22,500 bases of DNA from Hypsibius dujardini (lineage: Eukaryota > Tardigrada > Eutardigrada > Parachela > Hypsibiidae), in NCBI GenBank assembly GCA_001579985.1, contig LRSR01012263.1, positions 1 through 22,500 on the forward strand. The letters run 5' to 3'. A program made the translations under genes and the position numbers. The notes under the pieces were generated by a model. It saw only the letters and a program-made list of their open reading frames with translations, ran no database searches and was not told the DNA's origin. Of this stretch, positions 10,318 to 18,940 are shown in pieces (positions within the stretch are counted from its first letter, which is position 1; every line of letters begins with the position of its first letter).

Positions 10318-10980
10318 AACATCCAGACCTGAAAGAGAAAGCCCTGGAACTAAATGACGCCTTCAGGTTAGCCTTCTCAATTGCGGTCAGCAGCGTTATT
10401 CACAATGTTTCTTTCACAATCACGAAGCACGAAGCACAAAAACAAAAGTCATAACACCGCCGAAGAAAGGAAATACTATCACAGAACGACGTCGGCCACC
10501 GACTGTGCCGGACAGGGGGAAATTTCAGCATAGTCTTGGTCACCCATGGGAGTGGGTTCCCAGTTCACCACACATGACGAAGGGTAAATATTTGAAGGAA
10601 TCACAATCAAACACCGACCGGCCCCGGTTCGGGTCTCCGGCAAACCGAAAATGCTCTGGGCTGGGCGGGGACTCCGCTTGTTCTGGGCTGGGCGGGGATT
10701 CCGCTTGCTCAGTTCTCTGAAGTGACCAATGCTCTATGGAATCTACTAAGATTCTTGTGTGTAGCGAATGTCCTGATAAATGGGACGGCAGCTTCCGGCA
10801 GTGGTCAGAGGAGCAGCTCGATAATAACCTGAAAATAAATATTAAGCAAGTAAATTGCAATTCCCAAGACTAAATGACTTTTTTTGATTACAATCAAGAT
10901 AATCCGTCTCTCTGATAATGAATGCCTTAAATGCTTAAATGCCTTAAATGCCTTACCGATGAACTCAGCAACTGATGATC
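10318..10980. other. Intergenic DNA downstream of the mitochondrial carrier
   Basis: No gene is supported. It contains the 27-base tandem pair at 10654-10707 and a short AAATGCCTT run at 10922-10955, close to the carrier stop codon. The carrier 3' UTR probably lies here on the minus strand; no canonical AATAAA was spotted. Confidence 0.5.
10654..10707. repeat. 27-base direct repeat, two copies
   Basis: Two adjacent copies (10654-10680 and 10681-10707) of a GC-rich 27-mer containing CTGGGCTGGGCGGGGA, differing at two bases. Function unknown. Confidence 0.85.
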
Positions 10981-13900
10981 TTATGTCATATGTCCACCCA
11001 GCGCTTCCCTGAAATCGGATGGATATTTCGAATCGAAACATCCAGATCCACACAGAGCCTCTCAACCAGAGTGGCTAATTTCTAGTAGACGAAGACGAGG
11101 GAAGCTTACCGGACATGCTCGTAGACTACGTAACTGATGCTGACAGCCGGCACCGCCTACAACAATTCCAAAATCAGGATCCGTAAAAGAACTCAATCCC
11201 TCATATACACATGGTCACAATTTTAAGTGGCAGACTTTAAGCCAAAAAGGGTGGTCCGAGTTCGAGCCGAATTAAGTCATCGCGCGCACTCGCTCTTGAT
11301 CACAGTTGACCATGCAGCCACAACTCAATTGATCTATTGACTGAACTTGTTTATTTTAGCGCTTCTCCGTTCTGATTGATTGGTTGATTGATTGAATTTG
11401 CGGGACGGCAGTCATGCCTAATTTTTCCGCTGGGCCGGGCATTAAATCAAAGATTCAGCAGAAAGCAGTGGCAAGTTCTAGCCAAGAGTGGCTCAAACTC
11501 AGACCACCCTGATGGCTCAAACTCTGCCACCCAAAATTGTGGCCATGTGTGTAACAAAAAAAGGCACCTTCATAAAATTTGGCCCCATCCCGCGATATAG
11601 CCCGGTGAATCCCTCCTGTGTGACGATATTTTTCATCACAGCGAGCGTCGCATTCTCCGCCATTGCCACCGGGCCAACTGAAAGACCAGGAAGTAAATAC
11701 ACAACTGACGAGGGATAAATAAACAGCGCAGCTTTGATGAATATTATAAGACCGCGTAACAACACACCATTTGCCTGCAGCTTGGTCTTCACTAGTGCAA
11801 GGGGGTAGCTCGAGACCTGGCCACATATGCTGGACACCATCCCGCAACCCAGGACGACCAATGCTGGTGGCTTTTGCCCGGTCCCAGTTTTCGGTGGATT
11901 TCTGGCTATGTACCACCGTTTTAACGTCTGAAACAGGGACCGCGTTAAAGTCAGTGTGTAAAACAAGAGCAGAAATCAGCCAACGAACAGACCTCATAGA
12001 CGGCCAAATCTATCCCGGCGTACGGTAGGATTCCCATCTAAAACGATGAGATTACAATCCACAAATCATGCACCAGTCTTTTGCCCGGTTCTCGGTCGCC
12101 AAAACGCACGACTTACCAGATTGGGTGCATAGCCTCGATAAAAGGCTCTGAATCCCTCCTGCCGGTAGATCTTCCTGGCGGCGTGAAATATCCCGTCAAA
12201 CTGACCAGTCGTTCGGAGGGTGAGTCTCGTCTTGATCACCTCCATCGGGTATATGGCAGACTGACTGAAAGCTCCTGCACCGGCGCCGGCCAATACTCTT
12301 TCCCAGATATGCAGCTCTCGTTCCGAGTCACCCTTGATGATCTTCTTAATTTGCTCGTACGACATGAACTTCACGGCGGATTCGGGTGCTATTTTAAGGA
12401 TATTCATGCCGTTTCCTCTCCACAGCGAAATGTAGCCCCCTTCTTTGATCATGCTTTGGAAGCACTTGGCTAACGTCTCACATTCACCCTTCTTCCCGAA
12501 TACCTATTCACCGGAAAAAAAGGCACTGTTCACAAAACCCCGGAGCACGCCAAGGCTAAACGATCAATAATACCAAATTCCAACCTGATAAAATGTTTTT
12601 ATCCGATCTAACGGTGCCGTCGCTGTCCGACTGACACATCCCGCAATACCACCGGCGACCAAATGCCTCCACCACATTCCCGTAACCTGAGAGAAAAACG
12701 GAAAACAATGCCGTTATGATCCGTACGTACGGAACGATGTGGAAACAAAATGCAACAACAGAAGCAGGTAAGGCTAGCAGACACCTCCACTGACCATTTC
12801 TTTCTCTGTAAAATCATCCGGTACCTGAAAACATACCAATGTTACTTAATTCCTTCTCGTAAACTGCGAAGTAGACTACCTGACAGCTCTCTATCTGTCC
12901 ATCGTTGTCTGTTTTGTCTGTCTGCCTGGTTGCCTGCATGTCCGTCTGCCAGTCTGTTTGTCTGTCTGACTGTCTGTTTGCCTGCCTGTCTGTTTGTTTG
13001 TCTGTTTGTCTGTCTGACTGTCTGTTTGTCTGTCTGTTCATCTATTTGTGCAGACAACAAGCTATAAGTTTCCGTGTGAAATGGTTACAGCAGTATCAGA
13101 ACTGTACGCGGCACTAAGCCATTCGGACCAATCCCAAAAGCTAACGACTTACCAAAGAATCTTCACCAAGGTCAACAAACTATAAGAAAAAAATTACGGA
13201 AAAGAGTGTTAGCGGTCCACTGAAAAGACAACGCATAGAATGTCGCAGCTTGGCCTACTGTTGAGTGCTTCCAGTACCCGAACAGGTCCTGAACCTTCGC
13301 ACTAGGGTACCACAGAAAGTAGTCTCGAAACTCGTCGAACGTGATGGTTAGGGATCCGTTAGCATCCATCCGTTTGAGGAGTCTGTCGGCCTCGGGTTGG
13401 TCCAAATCGACACCCAGTTTTTGGAAGGAATTCCGGATCTCCGCTGTGTCGAGCATTCCTATAATAAAAAAAGGTCCATAAAATCTTGAGAGACTAAGTG
13501 TACTATTCAAACGGCAAACCAATTCAAATCATTGTTTTATTATCATTATTTTATTATTTATATCTATCAGAGGCACTACACAAGACATTAATCAATCAAA
13601 CGCTCAATCAAACGATCAATCAACCGATCAATCACACGATCAATCACACAATCAATCAGACGATCAATCAGATAATCAATCAGACAATCAATCAGATGAT
13701 CAATCAGACGATCAATCGAACGATCAATCAGACGATCAATCACACTATCAATCAGACAATCAATCAGATAATCAATCAGACAATCAATCAGACGATCAAT
13801 CAAACGCTCCACTAAAAGTTAGTGAAACTCTTCAACTTGCGGTAACAACTTACCATCTCTATTCTGATCGAGTTTCGAGAATATCACATTGAGATTCTTT

Positions 13901-15018
13901 TCATGCTCCACAATGTATTGCACAAACTCCGCAAAGTCCACATCTCCCGATTTGAGGACGTCCGCTTTCTCCAATGACTCCTGGACAACAGCAGCAGGAA
14001 AAATAACAGCCTTGAATTAAACCTATTTTAGTTTTAACAGGCACATCGAAAATCAAATGGCAACATTTCCCATCCACCAAATCTTTAAATAAAGCAAGGA
14101 AAATGTGCCAACATTACAATATGGACAGCAGAAGGTAGTTTAAAATTAACAATAAAATACGACGAAGCAATCAATCGATCAATCTATCGATCAATCCAGT
14201 GCCAGTCAATTTTAAACATTCCCGAAATTGGACTTTACGTGTCATTGCCCACAAGCAAAACTAAATACATTATACTTATTTAACTCATTGTGGTAGTAAA
14301 TATTAAGAAACTAAATAAATAAAAACAAGCCCAAAATCCCACAAATTACAAAGCCTTATCCAATCACTCAAATCAGTCGACAATCCAGACATGCCATGAA
14401 ATTTTTACCAATAAGCCCTCAACTGTAACAGCAGTCCCTTATAATTCGATTGATTGATTGATTGAATTCACAACGACCCTCCAATCGGTCATATCGCCCT
14501 CTATTTTCTACCCTTCTCATCAACCTCTTTCGGAAGCGGCAAAAGTCAATTACACTCAATGAAGTTTATGCTTAAGTTAGCACGCAAGTCAATGAGTATC
14601 AACTGGCAGGACTAAGGATACCTTGACGTGTTGCTCGGGGATATGCTGGAACACTCGCATGATGTCATCCGCATTCGATTGCTTGATTGATTGAATTCAC
14701 AACGACCCTCCAATCGGTCATATCGCCCTCTATTTTCTACCCTTCTCATCAACCTCTCTCGGAAGCGGCAAAAGTCAATTACACTCAATGAAGTTTATGC
14801 TTAAGTTAGCACGCAAGTCGATGAGTATCAACTGGCAGGACTAAGGATACCTTGACGTGTTGCTCGGGGATATGCTGGAACACTCGCATGATGTCATCCG
14901 CATTGATCCGGCCATTTTGATCTTTATCCAGCTGATCGAACAGTTGACTGAGGCGTTGCTCATCGTGGACGGGCAACTTCTCCAGCGTAGCGGGATTTTT
15001 TACATTGCGGAGTTTCAT
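10981..15018 (-). CDS. SLC25A24: EF-hand mitochondrial ATP-Mg/Pi carrier (SCaMC type), 12 exons, 476 aa
   Basis: Calcium-regulated carrier of the inner mitochondrial membrane that exchanges ATP-Mg for phosphate. The symbol stands for the SLC25A23/24/25 group; the exact paralogue cannot be told. Exons: 15018-14851, 13980-13854, 13458-13259, 13179-13153, 12824-12795, 12686-12585, 12503-12117, 12037-11993, 11927-11768, 11677-11568, 11156-11110, 11008-10981. All phases agree and give 476 residues, the usual size. Four EF-hand loops lie near residues 31-42 ([12 protein letters not shown]), 63-74 (degenerate), 94-105 (DQNRDGMLDTAE) and 130-141 ([12 protein letters not shown], lacking the central Gly). 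[23 protein letters not shown] forms the linker. Three carrier repeats follow, with PLDRIK (209-214), PMEVIK (304-309) and PLALVK (404-409). [19 protein letters not shown] and [23 protein letters not shown] are SCaMC hallmarks. Exons 4 and 5 are only 27 and 30 bases. The ATG at 15018 is the first good start; the frame stays open some way upstream. Confidence 0.93.
12906..13040. repeat. TGTC/GACA array in carrier intron 4
   Basis: Imperfect (TGTC)n with TTTG and CCTG interruptions on the plus strand, so it reads GACA in the sense of the minus-strand carrier transcript. It fills much of the 328-base intron between the two micro-exons. Confidence 0.9.
13588..13806. repeat. CAATCAGACGAT tandem array in carrier intron 2
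   Basis: About 220 bases of AATCAATC blocks alternating with AGACGATC, ACACAATC or AGATAATC, period 8 or 12-16 bases, within the intron 13853-13459. It is stop-free in several frames on both strands, which gives false reading frames of INQTINQ or LIDRLID type. Confidence 0.9.
13983..14443. other. Rest of carrier intron 1
   Basis: AT-rich intronic sequence with a short ATCAATCGATCAATC tract near 14168-14196. No exon, RNA gene or mobile element recognised. Confidence 0.5.
14444..14904. repeat. 229-base direct tandem duplication spanning the carrier exon 1 / intron 1 border
   Basis: Copy 1 is about 14444-14672 and copy 2 starts at 14673; matched bases are offset by exactly 229, and the match continues to 14675/14904. 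Only three differences were seen (14453 A/C, one T/C near 14528, 14591 A/G). Each copy carries a GATTGATTGAATTC tract, intron sequence, the exon 1 donor and the last 54 bases of exon 1. High identity points to a recent event. Confidence 0.92.
14622..14675 (-). pseudogene. Partial duplicate of carrier exon 1 within intron 1
   Basis: Exact copy of the exon 1 tail encoding [18 protein letters not shown] and the following donor GTATCC, produced by the 229-base duplication. It lacks the start codon and most of EF-hand 1, and it has no acceptor at its 5' side, so it should remain inside intron 1. Read-through from the real exon 1 meets a stop before reaching it. Confidence 0.8.
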
Positions 15019-15602
15019 TGGAAGGCGCTCCCCGAAGTGAAAATAAATAATCGCCGCAAAACAAGTATCGCAACAGGAAGGCTGGCTGGGGCTAATCCGG
15101 ATTTCCCACAACTCTGTTGTATTAATCACTGCGAAAAAATAAGAAATAAACAATATTGTGTTGACCCGAAAAAAATGGGGCTGCTTGCGGGGATTTGTGC
15201 GGACTTTGATCTTTTATTGGGGTTCTTCTCCGTTCACCCATAAAAAATAGTATTTCCCCGTTCCATTCGTTACTGTTTCCGTCTTGTGGCTAACGCCCAA
15301 TAACTCATTTAGCGCTGATCCATTCGCATTCTATCGCTTATGTTCCGTTATTACCGTGGTCGCATTTAAAGTGAAAGCGTTCGTTGCCTGCGGTAAAACG
15401 TTTAAAATTTAAAGGCAATTGTTCCTTTTTAGTAAACGTTCCTTTCAGAGCTGTGTCCTTTTGCTTTTTGACCTAATTGCTCGCTCAATTGAGACATCGC
15501 GGAAGTGTTGCCAGTGTCCATGATCCCATCCTAAAACAATTTCTGCTCGTTAATGGTCTAGGCACATTCTTTGCATGCAGCTCACATTTTGGCATAGTCA
15601 TC
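15019..15602. promoter_or_regulatory. Head-to-head region between the carrier and TSEN54
   Basis: 584 bases separate the two start codons, so the two genes probably share or abut promoters. The carrier reading frame stays open a little way upstream of its ATG, and an in-frame ATG at 15519 lies in the TSEN54 leader frame but outside the region of recognised homology. No TATA box is obvious. Inference from spacing only. Confidence 0.45.
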
Positions 15603-18027
15603 ATGGAAGCGGAGGAGGAGGAGGAGGAGATCCAAGAAGAGGTCCGTGAAGCGAAACTTTCCATCGTAGCCTCGGAGTCGATTAATAGCAGCGCCAATGC
15701 GGGTACCATTCCCTTGGTTGATCGATTGATATGTTTGGCAAGCGCGGCAACTCAAGCGACCGGTAAGAAGTTAAGAGCTGAGAACAGACAATGGCAACAG
15801 ACAATGAGAACACTGTTATGTAAATGACGAGTGAGTGCATGCTTGATTGATTGGTTGAAAGGCTGATTGTGTTGTGAAGGTTTATTACATCGATTGATTG
15901 ATTGATTGATTGACTTGTTGATTCCGCAGCTGTTTAGCAACAGGCTGGCTGTTTTTTTACAATTTTTCACATGAAATCTTAGATTTGTCATCTGGGATGG
16001 CGGTGGATGACTCTGTTTCGAGTGGATGGTCCGACGGAATGGGGAAGCGCAAACTGGATGGGACGGATTTCGAGCGGAAGCTCAACATCTTCTGTCACCG
16101 GACCGGCTTTTTGTTGGCGGACGGGAGCGAAGTCACTGCCCGCCTCCAGACCGACAAATATTATCCGTTCTCCAAACGCTCTGTGCGTATCCTCGGCACT
16201 CGGCGGGCCCCACTTTTGCCGGGAAATTTAGTCCAGTACGTACACACGTGGCAAAAACCTTGCGCTAACCGAGTCAAGTAATTACACTCGTTCGTTGCTT
16301 GGCTGTTGCACACAGCTCCGAGTTAAAGTGCTTAATTTGATCAGTGCAAGGTTTTTGTTACGCGTGTACATCATCTGTTTCGGTGACGAGCTTCCTGAGG
16401 CTAACGCCCAACTGACAGTTCCTCGCGGCCATTGTGTTTAGTGGTTCGGTGATGTTCCACGCCTTCAAACGGGACTACAAGGAGGAGTTTGAGCAGCTTC
16501 CGCGTTGTGGTCAGAAAGTTGGTTCGCAGGCGGATTTGCCGGTGTGGAAGTATCAGCGCCGCTTGGGCTTCGTCTACTCGCGACTCCGCGAGGCCTACAA
16601 CTGCCCACGATATTTGGAGCTGTGGCGGTAAAAGGCCAGCAGCTAATTATGCGCCTCACTTTGGCAATTCTCAATTTAGGAGCAACAGCGAAATTAAAAA
16701 TCACTTCGTCATGTTTTTACGTTAGGTCGGAAGTGGGAGAGCAGATGCATGTGCCGATTTCGGCGGAGCTGAATTGGCACACCGGCACGTGCAATACCTT
16801 CCATCATTCGCTCGGCTGCTTCGGAAAGTTCTTTGGCACGGTGTTCTCCGGCGACAGCATGGATGCCGATTCGAAGCGTACTCAGCTGAATCCATACGAA
16901 GCCTTCTTCTTAGCGGACGCTGTCAGTATTTCCACTTCTTCACTCATCCTTCGAGGTTATACGATTATGGCCGGTTTTATTTGTCCTCAGGGCACTCTGC
17001 AAATCACCGCGTCAAACTGCCCGCTGGCTGTGGAGGACGTACGCGCCGTCCTGGAAGCGAATGTCCATCGCTTCTGCAACCGCTACCAAGTCTTCTCCGA
17101 GCTGCTGCGAACGACCCGCTTTTCCGTGAAGATGTACGAACAGGAAGTTGGCATCCAGTTCCAGCGGTTGGGTGCTCCTCCTCCTCCTCCCCCTGTGGTG
17201 CCTCCTTCGTGGGGCACTCACTTCATTCGAGACGAAGGGCAGTCATGGCGCTTCACACAGTGTCGACTGCGAATGCCGGAGTTCTTCCAGCACGGGTACG
17301 AACGCCAGCGGCCGACTACTGCGACCGTCAGTTTCTCATCGAAATCGGACGCGAAACAGGCACGCAGACTGCTGACACTGCCCGTCGAAGCGCTGGACGC
17401 GAGGTCTGTCGTGGTGGGTGTGGTCAAGAAGGAAGACGTGACGGTTGCCTTCAAGACACCAGCGGTTGCCTTTAAGACACAAGCGGTTGCCTTCAAGACA
17501 CCAACGGTTGCCTTCAAGACACCAGCGGTTGCCTTCAAGACACCAACGGTTGCCTTCAAGACACCAACGGTTGCCTTTAAGACACCAGCGGTTGCCTTCA
17601 AGACACCAACGGTGCCGCTGCAGTACCCTCGTCGATTCACCTTGAAGCGTGATGGTCATGTCCCCAAGCCGACCGGCATTGACGTTGCCTTCTACGGTTG
17701 TATGAAGGATATGGAGTGGACACCGCCCGTGTTTGACGTCGCCATCACTGACTACCGCGACAACAGGTGCGAAGATGACTGCTTCTTTCCACGCTTAACT
17801 GTTCTGTGTGACAAAATGCAACACGAGAATGACAAAATGCAACACGAGAATGAGTATTGTTCTTTTCTTTCAGTGTTCCAGTGTCTGCGCTCTTTGGCTT
17901 GATGGAGAGCCGGAAGAACTGTGGAATCCCCGTGCTGTTGGAGCGCGTGGATTGCGGACAAGTGAGCGGGTATTCCCTGACACTCGCGCCCATCCCGAAA
18001 GTCCTCTACAGTGGACGTGTTGCATAG
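15603..18027 (+). CDS. TSEN54: TSEN54, tRNA-splicing endonuclease subunit 54 homologue (about 574 aa)
   Basis: Structural subunit of the endonuclease that cuts introns from pre-tRNAs in the nucleus. Best model: 15603-15762, 15983-16235, 16442-16627, 16726-16921, 16991-17766, 17874-18027; all phases agree and the stop is TAG. The Sen54 N-terminal domain is recognised from LPRCGQKV through NTFHHSLGCFGKFFGTV, then LNPYEAFFLADA|GTLQITASNCPLAVEDVRAVLE and FCNRYQVFSELLRTTRFSVKMYE, matching the G.FW.TMG..L.PEEALYL and YQVFS.L.R pattern of the family. The C-terminal lobe is PPVFDV..TDYRDN|SVPVSALFGLMES..GIPVLLERVDCGQVSGYSL, like the PLIFALVDHGDISFY region of known members. The first about 137 residues, including a Glu run and GKRKLDGTDFERKLN, are not recognised and could in principle be mis-joined. 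A proline run and an eight-copy VAFKTP(A/T) repeat lie in the variable middle. Human TSEN54 is about 526 residues. Confidence 0.82.
16922..16990 (+). other. 69-base stop-free intron in TSEN54
   Basis: Donor GCT|GTCAGT and acceptor TTTATTTGTCCTCAG|GGC bracket 69 bases, a multiple of three with no stop. Removing it restores FFLADA|GTLQI, which fits the Sen54 family; keeping it would insert 23 residues (VSISTSSLIL..) in the middle of that motif. A naive reading-frame call keeps it as coding. Confidence 0.75.
17444..17611 (+). repeat. In-frame 21-base minisatellite, eight VAFKTP(A/T) heptapeptides in TSEN54
   Basis: Eight units of exactly 21 bases (GTTGCCTTCAAGACACCA + GCG or ACG) encode VAFKTPA or VAFKTPT, with one VAFKTQA. 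They lie between the Sen54 N-terminal domain and the C-terminal lobe, a region that is variable in this family. High nucleotide identity indicates recent expansion. Confidence 0.95.
17810..17851. repeat. 21-base perfect direct repeat in last TSEN54 intron
   Basis: Two adjacent identical copies (17810-17830 and 17831-17851) of a 21-mer starting GACAAAATGCAACACGAG, just upstream of the polypyrimidine tract and acceptor at 17873. It makes up a large part of a 107-base intron. Confidence 0.85.
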
Positions 18028-18341
18028 AACCTGTTGCTAATTAGGAAGAGAGTTTATACTTTTTTGTGTTACTGACGAGCGCTGTTGTTGATATGGGAAT
18101 TGTGGAAGTACATAGAATTTTCTAGCTTTTGTTTTTGGAAGAAATCGTGGTCTGCTATGTCCGTTGCGTTACAAATCTTTTCTTTGCAGCACTGCCCAGT
18201 GATAAAAAGCGTCCAGAAAAGTGTGTTGGGGTGGGAAAGGGGCTTGTCTAATCAATCCTTATTAATTGTTTCGGCCTTGACGGTCGGCGGTCGGCCGAGG
18301 ACTTGCGCGACAAGCCGCAGGTTCTTTCCAGATTTTTAATT
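18028..18341. other. 3' flank of TSEN54
   Basis: No gene recognised. It probably contains the TSEN54 3' UTR; no AATAAA was seen close to the stop. Confidence 0.45.
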
Positions 18342-18829
18342 TTTCAACCTTGAACCTTGCTTTTTCGTTCTCAAACCTGTTCTTAAGCCTTGCTTTTTGT
18401 TCCTGAACCTGTTCTTGAACCTTGCTTTTTCGTTCTCAAACCTGTTCTTAAACCTTGCTGTTCTGACCTGTTCTTGAACCTTGCTTTTTCGTTCTCAAAC
18501 CTGTTCTTTAACCTTGCTTTTTGTTCCTGAACCTGTTCTTGAAGCTTGCTTTTTCGTTCTCAAACCTGTTCTTTAACCTTGCTTTTTGTTCCTGAACCTG
18601 TTCTTGAACCTTGCTTTTTCGTTCTCAAACCTGTTCTTAAGCCTTGCTTTTTGTTCCTGAACCTGTTCTTGAACCTTGCTTTTTGTTCCTGATCCTTGCT
18701 TTTTTGTTCCTAAACTTTGCTTTTCCGTTCCTAGACCTTGCTTTTCCGTTCTCAAACCTGTTTTTGAACCTTGCTTTTTCGTTGTTAAACCTGGCTTTTG
18801 TTCTGGAACCTTGCTCTTTCGTTCTTAAA
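18342..18829. repeat. Pyrimidine-rich composite tandem array upstream of CMTR2
   Basis: About 490 bases of CTTGCTTTTTCGTTCTCAAA and CTTGCTTTTTGTTCCTGAA half-units joined by CCTGTTCTTGAAC or CCTGTTCTTAAGC. They form a higher-order unit of about 60-65 bases that decays to single half-units at the right end. It ends 112 bases before the CMTR2 start codon, so it may lie in its promoter or leader. A reading frame on the minus strand (KQGLGTEKQ type) is a by-product. Confidence 0.9.
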
Positions 18830-18940
18830 GTTCTGCAATTGCGCAGTTTTCAGTTTCCGATCTTCCATGTTTTTTCCTTTCCTGCATTTTATTGATATCG
18901 TCAAATTAAAAACATTTCATTCACCAGCATCACAATTTAA

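Noticed and set aside
10103-10454. Plus-strand frames over the 10172-10315 element
   Set aside because: They span the inverted-repeat element and have no domain; two overlapping frames repeat the same words because of the duplicated terminus.
12750-13117. SVCLSVCL-type and RQTDRQTN-type frames
   Set aside because: By-products of the TGTC array in carrier intron 4; the same applies to 20974-21247.
13498-13815. INQTINQ and LIDRLID reading frames on both strands
   Set aside because: By-products of the CAATCAGA array inside a carrier intron.
16774-17475. 233-codon alternative frame overlapping TSEN54
   Set aside because: Shadow frame; the other frame carries the Sen54 motifs and fits the splice phases.
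18573-18895. KQGLGTEKQ (minus) and FLFLILAFLF (plus) frames
   Set aside because: Translation of the pyrimidine-rich tandem array.
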